The translations under genes were made by a program, and so were the position numbers. From contig CALMVM010000460.1 of assembly GCA_937873255.1 (NCBI GenBank), forward strand, positions 1 through 6,068: a stretch of DNA of 6,068 nt, given 5' to 3'. This document shows positions 1 through 5,912 of this stretch, piece by piece. This DNA comes from an uncultured Verrucomicrobiota bacterium (GTDB lineage Bacteria; Verrucomicrobiota; Verrucomicrobiia; Chthoniobacterales; SZAS-18). A model generated the notes under the pieces. That model was not told where the DNA came from. It made no database searches and worked only from the letters and a program-made list of their open reading frames with translations. Each line of letters begins with the position of its first letter. The first letter of the stretch is position 1.

Positions 1-24
1 GCCTGCGCGTGGTGTGCGGGTTTT

Positions 25-29
25 GGAAG
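25..29 (+). promoter_or_regulatory. Probable ribosome binding site of the small lipoprotein gene
   Basis: A GGAAG stretch lies 5 bases before ATG 35 and 11 bases before ATG 41. The shorter spacing favours ATG 35. An in-frame GTG at 14 has no comparable upstream signal visible in the window. Confidence 0.4.
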
Positions 30-34
30 CGATA

Positions 35-316
35 ATGTTTATGAACCTCTCAAAGATATTCACCCGTCCGGGAATCGGCGGGCTGGCGGTGGCGGGGGGT
101 TTGCTGGCTGCGGGTTGTCACCAAGGGGGCGGCTTCACCGCCGACCAGCGCGATCCCATCGGGCCCGCGCCGGCGAACCTCCCGAGCCCCGGCCTCGGCG
201 CGCCTGGCGGACAATCCGTCGATACCCGCGGCACGGGCACGGTGACCTCCAGCGAGGGCGAAGCCACCTTGACGGGGCCGAGTACCACCGTCGGCGCTCG
301 TCCCGGCGGGCACTGA
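35..316 (+). CDS. Small predicted lipoprotein, function unknown
   Basis: This encodes 93 residues from ATG 35 (91 from the equally possible ATG 41). A short basic N-terminus (KIFTR) precedes a hydrophobic stretch rich in Gly, Ala, Val and Leu, ending in LLAAGC. This looks like a lipobox with the acylated cysteine at residue 28, so the protein is probably anchored in a membrane after signal peptidase II cleavage. The remaining 65 or so residues are low-complexity, rich in Gly, Pro and Thr, with no recognisable fold, and resemble the flexible linkers that follow lipidated cysteines in outer-membrane lipoproteins. It ends in PGGH with no folded domain after it. It sits 75 bp before the glycerate kinase start in the same direction, so it could share a transcript. 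I do not recognise the family. The lipoprotein call is moderately sure; the role is unknown. Confidence 0.6.
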   Translation: MFMNLSKIFTRPGIGGLAVAGGLLAAGCHQGGGFTADQRDPIGPAPANLPSPGLGAPGGQSVDTRGTGTVTSSEGEATLTGPSTTVGARPGGH

Positions 317-378
317 GGTGGAAAAGCCGTCCTTGGCGGCGGCAGGGTGCGGCCGTTTTCCCGGCGGACCCGTCGGTC

Positions 379-384
379 GGAAAG
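379..384 (+). promoter_or_regulatory. Ribosome binding site that sets the glycerate kinase start at GTG 392
   Basis: GGAAAG lies 7 bases before GTG 392. It supports the GTG start over the in-frame ATG at 347, which would add 15 Arg-rich residues absent from the family. From GTG 392 the protein begins KILIAPDKFKG, the usual first residues of glycerate kinases. Confidence 0.6.
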
Positions 385-391
385 ACCCACG

Positions 392-1495
392 GTGAAAATC
401 CTGATCGCGCCGGACAAGTTTAAGGGCTCGCTGACGGCGGCGCAGGCAGCCCGGGCCATCCGGCGCGGCGTGGAACGTTCGCTTCCGCAGGCGCGCTGCC
501 GTGAACTGCCGATTGCCGACGGCGGCGAGGGAACGGCGGAGGTTCTTTGTGCGGCGATGGGCGGCGAGTGGATCGACGCGGCGGCACACGATCCGCTCGG
601 CCGCGTGATCGAGGCGCGGTACGCATTGCTGCCGGACCGGCTCGCGATCATCGCCATGAGCGCAGCCTCCGGGTTGTGGCGGGTCGGCGAGGCCGAGCGT
701 GACCTGTGGCTGGCCTCGACCTTCGGCACCGGGGAATTGATGGCCGACGCAATCGGACGCGGCGCGCACAACATTCTTGTCGGCCTCGGCGGCAGCGCGA
801 CCAACGATGGCGGGATCGGGATGGCGGCGGCGCTGGGCTGGCGGTTCGTGGACGGCTCGGGCCGGCCGTTGGAGGCGTTGCCCGCGAACTTGCCAGCGTT
901 GCGGCGTCTGGTCCGGTCGGAGGGAGGATTCCCCGAGGTGATGGCGATGTGCGACGTGGATAACCCGCTGCTGGGTGAACACGGGGCGAGCCGGACTTAC
1001 GGGCGTCAGAAAGGCGGCGACTCAACGACGCTAGCGGAACTCGATACCGCACTCGAACACCTGGCCGACGTGGCGTCCGGCGAACTCGGCGTCGATTTTC
1101 GCCATGTCCCGGGCGCGGGCGCGGCGGGGGGATTGGGGTTCGGGTTGTTGACCTTTTGCGGGGCGACGTTGCGTTCCGGCTTCGAGGTCGTGGTGGAGGC
1201 AACCGGCCTGCGCGAGGCTGTCGCGGAGGCCGACCTGATCCTGACCGGCGAGGGTTGCCTAGACAGCCAGACGCTCGCGGGCAAGGGGCCGGCCGGCGTG
1301 GCGGCTTTGGCGCGGAGCCTGGGCAAACCGGTTGTCGCGTTCGGCGGGCGCGTCCTCGCGTCGGAGGCGCTCGGGCGGCTTTTCGACGGCGTGTTCGCCT
1401 TGGCGGAGGACGGGGTCTCAGTGGAAACCGCCATCCGCGAGGCCGCGAGCCGGTTGGAAAACAAGGTGGCCGACGCGATGAGGGACAGAGCATGA
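392..1495 (+). CDS. Glycerate kinase (glycerate 2-kinase family, GarK/GlxK-like)
   Basis: This is a cytoplasmic enzyme that phosphorylates D-glycerate with ATP, feeding glyoxylate, serine or sugar-acid breakdown into lower glycolysis. The 367-residue product is full length for the family (about 370-380). Family motifs appear in order: APDKFKGSL at residues 6-14, PIADGGEGT at 40-48, GLGGSATNDGG at 131-141, CDVDNPLLGEHGA at 187-199, YGRQKGG at 203-209, PGAGAAGGLGFGL at 240-252, and LILTGEGCLDSQT at 282-294 followed by GKGP. This architecture matches bacterial glycerate 2-kinases rather than the eukaryotic GLYK or archaeal MOFRL types. One oddity is AIIAMSAASGL at 85-95, where most relatives have Glu at position 88. 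The start is GTG 392, chosen on the Shine-Dalgarno match and the conserved N-terminus. The stop overlaps the next gene's start (ATGA). Which of GarK or GlxK it corresponds to cannot be told, and no glyoxylate or sugar-acid genes are nearby. Confidence 0.95.
   Translation: MKILIAPDKFKGSLTAAQAARAIRRGVERSLPQARCRELPIADGGEGTAEVLCAAMGGEWIDAAAHDPLGRVIEARYALLPDRLAIIAMSAASGLWRVGEAERDLWLASTFGTGELMADAIGRGAHNILVGLGGSATNDGGIGMAAALGWRFVDGSGRPLEALPANLPALRRLVRSEGGFPEVMAMCDVDNPLLGEHGASRTYGRQKGGDSTTLAELDTALEHLADVASGELGVDFRHVPGAGAAGGLGFGLLTFCGATLRSGFEVVVEATGLREAVAEADLILTGEGCLDSQTLAGKGPAGVAALARSLGKPVVAFGGRVLASEALGRLFDGVFALAEDGVSVETAIREAASRLENKVADAMRDRA
1480..1484 (+). promoter_or_regulatory. Ribosome binding site of the GreA/B-like gene, inside the kinase 3' end
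   Basis: GAGGG lies 7 bases before ATG 1492, within the last codons of the glycerate kinase gene. It supports ATG 1492 as the start and independent or coupled translation at the ATGA overlap. Confidence 0.6.
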
Positions 1496-1971
1496 ACAAG
1501 CACCTCCTCGTCGAGCGGATCATCGCCAGCCTGGACGCCGAACTGCTCCGCTACGCGAAGGCGGCGCGGGTGGCCCAGGCAGAAGCCATCGACGAGCAGA
1601 GCCGCGCCGAAAATAAATACGACACGCGCGGCCTGGAAGCGTCGTACCTCGCGCACGGCCAATCCCGTCAGGTCGTCGAAACCGAACAGGCGCGCGAGCA
1701 ATTCCTGACGTTGCCGGTGAGGGCGTTCGCCCCCGACGAACCCATCGGCCCCGGAGCGCTCGTCGAACTGGAACTCGACGGCGAGCGCCTGTGGTATTTC
1801 CTGGGTCCGGCCGCCGGCGGGACCGAAGTGGAATGCGAGGGACGCGAGGTGTTCGTCATCACTCCGCAATCACCGCTCGGACAACGACTAGCCGGCCAAC
1901 GAAACGGTGGCACCGTGGAAACGGGAACGGGCAAGACGCGCGCCGTTTACCGCGTTCTGTCGGTGCTCTGA
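1492..1971 (+). CDS. GreA/GreB-family transcription elongation factor-like protein
   Basis: This encodes 159 residues, the usual size of GreA/GreB. Residues 1 to about 72 are charged and strongly helical, consistent with the antiparallel coiled coil that enters the RNA polymerase secondary channel. They include SRAENKYDTRGLEASYLA at 37-54, which by position would be the tip region, with acidic E40 and D44 as candidate metal-coordinating residues (inference). Residues from about 75 on form the FKBP-like C-terminal domain, with the signature VITPQSPLGQRLAGQ at 122-136, close to the GreA consensus. The family rescues arrested polymerase by stimulating transcript cleavage; this member is divergent and may instead be a Gre-fold competitor or regulator. 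The start is ATG 1492, overlapping the kinase stop by four bases, which implies translational coupling. It is the last gene of the plus-strand group and ends 20 bp before the end of a convergent gene. Confidence 0.85.
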   Translation: MNKHLLVERIIASLDAELLRYAKAARVAQAEAIDEQSRAENKYDTRGLEASYLAHGQSRQVVETEQAREQFLTLPVRAFAPDEPIGPGALVELELDGERLWYFLGPAAGGTEVECEGREVFVITPQSPLGQRLAGQRNGGTVETGTGKTRAVYRVLSVL

Positions 1972-1995
1972 GCGGGTAAGGATCGTTCGCCTCAG
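1968..1995. other. Short inverted repeat spanning both convergent stop codons
   Basis: CTGAG at 1968-1972 pairs exactly with CTCAG at 1991-1995, and the stem could extend by CG/CG past one bulged base. The arms contain the TGA of the greA-like gene and the complement of the TGA of the delta-60 gene. No T-run follows on either strand, so it is a weak candidate for a shared transcription end and may be chance. Confidence 0.25.
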
Positions 1996-2147
1996 GGGTC
2001 GCTGACCAGCAGGCGGGCAAAACGCCGGGGCTGGCTGAGCAACGACACCGAATCGGTCACGACCACGCGCTCCCAGGTGTTGTCGATGGCCGTGACGACG
2101 CTGGTGGCCTGCGGATTCGCCGCGAACGACGAGCCGCCCGGATCGGT

Positions 2148-2152
2148 GGAAA
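2148..2152 (-). other. Frame change 4 in the delta-60 gene (missing base)
   Basis: The sequence TTTCC encodes the end of ITYQPQF. One more base gives QFSTDPGGSSFAANPQATSV and continues to the stop at 1994-1992. Without it the reading ends in an Arg-rich, family-unlike tail at 2057. Confidence 0.75.
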
Positions 2153-2326
2153 CTGCGGCTGGTACGTGATCCCCGGCGAGGTGGCCGCCTGCCGGCGCAC
2201 GAAACTCAACGTCAGGTACTGCCCACTCGCGTCGCGCCCGACCAGCGGCAGGCCCTTCGTGCCGGACGGGATCATGGGCGTCGTGTCAGCGGCGCGGGGG
2301 TTGAGGTTGAGGGCGTACTTGAGCAG

Positions 2327-2353
2327 GTTGGGCACGCCGTTACCGTACGGCGC
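2327..2353 (-). other. Degenerate calcium-loop-like motif
   Basis: The segment APYGNGVPN sits where relatives usually have DPDGDGVPN, a loop whose Asp residues bind calcium. Here all three Asp positions are replaced (A, Y, N), so calcium binding is probably lost. The reading frame is secure here, in the middle of segment 2902-2150. Confidence 0.5.
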
Positions 2354-2902
2354 GGCGGTGTCGGCGGCGTTGCCGGTGGTCGCGGGGCTGCCGAAATTGA
2401 CGATGCGCCACTGACCCAGGACGGAATAATTGCTGAGCACGTAGTCGCCGAACAACCGCGCTGCGGCGCTGCGCTCGTAGGTGTCCACGGTGATGAAGTC
2501 GCCGCCCAGGAGGGTCTTGCCGTCCGCCTGGAGCGCAATCGTGCGCACGATGGCGTCGGGACCCGCGCCCGGGTTGAACGTCGTGTCCACGCTGCCGTTG
2601 GCGTAAAGGCACGCCACCTTGTTGACCGTGGCGTTGCCCGCATGGTCGAATAGGCCGGCGACGATCAGCTTGCCGTCGGTTTGCTGGTCGATGGAGGTGA
2701 TCTGTGCCGCGCCGCCCGCGTACGCGAACACCGGCGGCACGAATCCGCCGTCGAGCGTGCCGTCAGCCGCGAGCCTCGCCAGACAAATGCGCGCCGAGCC
2801 GTTGGCCTGCGCGAAACTGCCGCCCACCACCAGCGCGCCGTCGCTCTGCTGGCGCACGGCCAGCACGAGGCCGCCCGTGACGCTTGCCTGGGTATTGAGG
2901 CC

Positions 2903-2905
2903 GGG
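2903..2905 (-). other. Frame change 3 in the delta-60 gene (missing base)
   Basis: LLADGTPDP is followed in the next frame by GLNTQASVTGGLVLAV. One extra C in the CCC joins them into a normal unit end and next unit start. Confidence 0.75.
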
Positions 2906-3258
2906 TCCGGCGTGCCGTCGGCCAGCAGCCGCGCGATGCCCAGACGCGTGCTGGTATTCACCTGTGTGAACCCACCGCCGACGATGATGCGCCCGTCGCT
3001 CTGCACGCACACGGCCTGCACCATGGCGGTGGCCGTGGGGCTGCTGACCGTCGGGTTAATAGTCAGGTCGAGCGTGCCGTTGGCCTTGAGCCGACCCAGG
3101 TTGGTGTGATCCGTCGTGTCGTTGAGGCTGGTGAACGCGCCGCCGCCGACGATCTTGCCATCGCCTTGCAGGCCCAGGCTGTAGGTCACGCCGTCGGTGC
3201 CGGCTTTCGGGTAGAAATTGGGGTCGAACAGCCCGTTGAGCGGCAAACAGCGCACGAT

Positions 3259-3261
3259 GGG
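3259..3261 (-). other. Frame change 2 in the delta-60 gene (missing base)
   Basis: The strand reads AAAAACCC. One additional C would give DAKIKNPIVRCLPLNGLFDPNF in place of a reading that ends in KPAPTA and a stop. GLFDPNF is a typical end of a delta-60 unit. Confidence 0.75.
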
Positions 3262-4647
3262 TTTTTGATCTTGGCATCGACTCGCGGCCCGAAGGTGTCG
3301 CGCGTCGCGCCACGCGCGCGAGCGGCCGTCGGGGCGGGCAGGGCGGCGACGACATAGTTGTCGGCCGGCTGCCGCACAAGCGCCTGGACGCTGTCGCCCG
3401 GGTTGAAGGGCGGCCGGAAGTCCGTGTCGTACGTGCCGTCCGAACGCAGCCGCGCCAATGCGTAAGCGGGATATCCCCCGGCCGCCGTGAACGACCCGCC
3501 CACGATCACGCGTTGCGTCACCGGGTCGGTCGGCGACATGCCCGGCTGCACCGCCAGCGTCAACACCTGCGGCGTGCCGACCCCGGGGTTGAACGCGTGG
3601 TCCGTGCTGCCGTCCAAGTTCAGCCGCGCGACGTAGTTGCGCACCAGGCTGTCGACCTGATTGAACTGCCCCGCGGCCATCGCCTGTCCGTTGGGAAGGA
3701 CGGAAACGGCCGGTGCGACGACGGGGTTGAACCCCGGGTTATACGTCATGTCCAAGCTGCCCTGGGTCGTGTTGTCGCCGGGGTTGAGCCGCGCGAACTT
3801 CGGGTGCGAGGTGCCGTAGATGTTGTTGAACGAACCCGAGACCAGCAGCGCACCGTCCGCTTTTTGCAGGGAAACGCTGGTGATCTCCCCATCGGCCTGC
3901 GGGTCGAGCGTGCTGTCGGTCTTGAGCCGGGCGATCCCTTTGCGGGACATCCCGAGGACGCTGGTGAAACTGCCCACCAGCACGATCTTGCCGTCCGCCT
4001 GCACGACGGCGTCATCCACGGTGCCGGCGGACGTGCCGTTCAGGATCGAGGCGAAGATGCCGTCGGGAAAAGTCTGGTCCAGCAGGCCGGTGGAGTTGAG
4101 CCGGGCGAAGTTCGTCCGCGGGTAACCGTTGACCTGCGTGGACGATCCGCGCAGGAAAATTTGGCCGTTCGTCTGTAGGATGGCCGCACGCACCGAAGTG
4201 CCGATGATGCTGACGTTGCCGCTGAAAGCTGTGTCCAGCCGGCCAGCGGACGTGATCCGGGTGAAACCGTTGCAGGCCACATTATCCACCTTGGTGAAAC
4301 CGCCCCAGATCAGGATTTTGCCGTCTACCGGTTGGGCGCTGTCCGCCGGCCGGACGGCCTCGCCCGTCACAGTTCCGCCGGTGATGTTCGGTGTGAAGTT
4401 CGGGTCGGTGACTCCGTTGAGGTCGAAACGGGTCAGGCCATAGGTGACCAGATCGTCTTGTAAGTCGCGCGCGGCGTTGACCAGTAGCATGCCGTCGGGT
4501 TGCACGCAGAATCCGCTCGTGAGGGCGGTCAGTTGCTTGTCCGGTCCGTAGCCGGTGTTCGGCCCGTAGGAAGTATCCAGGCTACCGTCGGTGTTCAGGC
4601 GGGCGAACTGGAGACGCGACGCGCCATTGAACTGCGAGAACGGACTG

Positions 4648-4650
4648 CCC
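4648..4650 (-). other. Frame change 1 in the delta-60 gene (extra base)
   Basis: Upstream frame reads GGFNRVN and then leaves the repeat pattern, reaching a stop at about 4582. Dropping one G of the GGG here gives VNGSPFSQFNGASRLQFARL, exactly the repeat consensus. The downstream frame has a TGA at 4657-4655, so the change must lie between there and about 4632. Confidence 0.75.
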
Positions 4651-5067
4651 GTTCACCCGATTGAAACCCCCGGCGATGACGATCTTGCTCGTGGATTGCT
4701 GTACCACGACAGCATTGATGGACGAGAGCGTGGCGCTCGACCCACCGCTGGGCAGCGTACTGACCGTAGGGCTGGCCAACGTCGGGTCCAGCGTGCCGTC
4801 CAGCTTGAGACGGATGAGCGACTTGGACGCACCGTTGATTAGCACGCCGTTCCAGAGCAGCAGCAAGCCATCGGGCTGCACGGTGATGCTGAGCGCACTG
4901 CTGAAGGTGATGTTGCTCGGCAGCGCGAACGTACCGTCGGGATTCAGCCTCACCAGCCGCTGGAAACCGCCGACCACGTAGATCTTGCCGCCGGGTGCCG
5001 GGAGGATGTTCGTCACGTTGCCGCGCAGGCCGAGGCTCGCGCCGAAGGACGGACCCACCTGTCCCGC

Positions 5068-5187
5068 CGCGCCGAGCGCCGGTCTCCCGGCAACGGTCAG
5101 CAGACATCCCAACGACACGAACAGGGATAAGACGGCCACACACCGCCGGGCAGACGACGCGGGCGACAGATGCGGGAACGAATGCAC
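5068..5187 (-). other. Predicted Sec signal peptide of the delta-60 protein
   Basis: Residues 1-40 show a basic Arg14-Arg15 pair, a hydrophobic core VAVLSLFVSLGCLLTVA at 17-33, and a small-residue region PALGAAG. Cleavage near residue 40-41 would leave a mature start like AGQVGPSFG, close to the GxxDPSFG start common in this family. The protein is therefore exported. A cysteine at residue 28 lies inside the core and is not in a clear lipobox. Confidence 0.65.
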
Positions 5188-5351
5188 GGCGACCTGATAC
5201 TCGAGCGCCGGGGCGACCTCGTGTTTGAGCAGGCGCGTGCGTCCGACACCGCGAATTCCGCCTGCCGGTAATCGTCGGCGGGCGTTTGTCGCCAGTCGCT
5301 GGTGGATGTCGGCGGACTCGCGGAAGGTTTTCAGCGCCCCGGGCAGGTCGC

Positions 5352-5360
5352 CGCGCGCGC
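5352..5360. repeat. 9-base CG dinucleotide tract at a second frame break
   Basis: A second alternating C/G run, lying between ILRAR and GDLPGALKTF. One further CG unit would restore ILRARGDLPGALK, the same two-base loss as at 5450-5460. Confidence 0.65.
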
Positions 5361-5449
5361 AGGATATCACCCTCGTTGAGCAGCGCCGTGCTCTCGCGGC
5401 CGAGGATGCCACTGTCCTTCGTTCCCTGACCCGCGAATGAGTCATAGTA

Positions 5450-5460
5450 CGCGCGCGCGC
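5450..5460. repeat. 11-base CG dinucleotide tract at a frame break
   Basis: Alternating C and G for 11 bases, exactly where the STAND relic's reading changes from NQRARV-stop to YYDSFAGQG. Two more bases (one CG unit) would restore NQRARAYYDSF, so contraction of the tract explains the break. Confidence 0.7.
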
Positions 5461-5826
5461 TGGTTGGCGCTGTCGAGCAACTCCAGCCGGCCGATGGGCT
5501 TGAGTTTGTCGCGCATGTCCACCCCCATGAAGTCGATGAGCTTCTCGGCCTCGTTGCGCGCGTGGCTGGCGCGCCTGGCGGCGGTCTCGGCCTTGCCGTA
5601 TTGCCAGAAGCTGATCGCCGTCAACACCCGCCGCCGGCGGCGGGTGTCGGCGATTTCCTGCCGCCGCCGCGCCGAGCGCAACGCCTCGACGAACGCGATA
5701 TCCTCCGTCGCCAAGTCCGCCCGGCGGCGGGTAAGGAGGTCTTCGCTCTCGGCCAGGGGCTTGCCGCGACCGAGCAGGAAATCCTCCGTTTTCCCCCTCC
5801 GCCCGCCAGCGCGCCGCCGCCTCGGC

Positions 5827-5846
5827 CACGCGCACGCGCACGCGCA
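5827..5846. repeat. Short CACGCG hexamer repeat
   Basis: Three CACGCG units plus CA. On the minus strand this encodes the alternating Arg/Val stretch after ENRDFL. Relatives also have an R-V-R-x-R-V stretch here, so it is probably ordinary coding sequence with slippage potential. Confidence 0.5.
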
Positions 5847-5895
5847 GGAAATCTCGGTTCTCCACGATCCAATCCCGCGCATGCCCCCAGTGCCG

Positions 5896-5912
5896 AAAGA
5901 GTGCCCCTTGAG
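5896..5912 (-). other. Probable internal deletion junction in the STAND relic
   Basis: LIALKG (as in the NTPase segment) abuts ALFRHWGHARDW (as in the end of the STAND core) with a frame change. The second half of the NTPase core and following helical domain, about 500 bp in relatives, has no room here. The length estimate rests on memory of the family, not an alignment. Confidence 0.6.

Larger units (their letters stand above)
1995..2415 (-). other. C-terminal domain of the delta-60 protein
   Basis: After the last repeat the protein reads QWRIVNFGSP, then TGNAADTAAP, PNLLKYALNLNP, a beta-rich stretch with LTLSFVRRQ, and DNTWERVVVTDS followed by SLLSQPRRFARLLVSDP. I associate this order with the C-terminal ends of many exported proteins in Verrucomicrobiota, usually beside a thrombospondin type 3-like calcium loop. 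The last 51 residues only appear after correcting the break at about 2150. That the corrected reading makes family sense and ends at a proper stop supports the correction. Confidence 0.65.
2440..5016 (-). repeat. Tandem array of about 16 delta-60-type protein repeats
   Basis: The reconstructed protein repeats a unit of about 45-70 residues: a hydrophobic V-x-V-Q, a D/N-G turn, K-I-x-V-x-GG-x-F, then a gap, A-R-L-x-x-DG-x-x-D and an F-NPG-like end. Clear copies include QADGKIVLVGSF, QSDGRIIVGGGF, QQSDGALVVGGSF, QQTDGKLIVAGLF and QADGKTLLGGDF. Spacing varies because linkers of 5-25 residues separate the copies. The copies are diverged in sequence, so the array is old rather than a recent duplication, and it crosses three of the four frame breaks. 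Confidence 0.85.
1992..5187 (-). pseudogene. Exported delta-60 repeat protein gene, interrupted by four frame changes
   Basis: This reads from GTG 5187 down to TGA 1994-1992. Five frame segments join in order: 5187-4651, 4649-3261, 3258-2905, 2902-2150 and 2147-1995. Each break falls in a run of three identical bases. One extra base and three missing bases restore a single protein of about 1065 residues. It has a signal peptide (residues 1-40), about 16 delta-60-type repeats, and a C-terminal domain ending in SLLSQPRRFARLLVSDP. Delta-60 repeats are beta-rich units of some 50-60 residues known from large exported proteins of myxobacteria and other environmental bacteria; their function is largely unknown. 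The gene probably encodes a cell-surface or secreted beta-propeller-like protein. Correct coding continues through every segment with no stop other than those caused by the shifts, so the damage is recent or is sequencing error. GTG 5187 is chosen because no ATG exists and it places the Arg-Arg and hydrophobic core correctly; GTG 5139 is an alternative. Confidence 0.8.

Noticed and set aside
317..391. Terminator or promoter between the lipoprotein and glycerate kinase genes
   Set aside because: Only a four-base-pair hairpin without a T-run and no convincing -35/-10 pair could be found.
50..982. Long open frame (310 codons) on the minus strand
   Set aside because: It lies antisense to the lipoprotein and glycerate kinase genes, its protein is Arg/Pro/Ala-rich with no motif, and such frames are common opposite GC-rich genes.
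1006..1869. Minus-strand open frame (287 codons) across the kinase and Gre-like genes
   Set aside because: It is a shadow of two genes with clear family motifs on the plus strand and has no recognisable feature of its own.
3513..4178. Plus-strand open frame of 221 codons with a repeating look
   Set aside because: It is antisense to the delta-60 repeats; its periodicity simply mirrors them, and the composition (Arg, Val, His) is typical of a shadow frame.
2440..5016. CRISPR-like or recent tandem DNA repeats
   Set aside because: The periodicity is at protein level only; nucleotide copies are diverged and spacing is irregular.
1992..5187. Programmed ribosomal frameshifting as the explanation of the delta-60 breaks
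   Set aside because: Four separate shifts of both signs in short three-base runs, with no slippery heptamer, are not plausible as programmed events.
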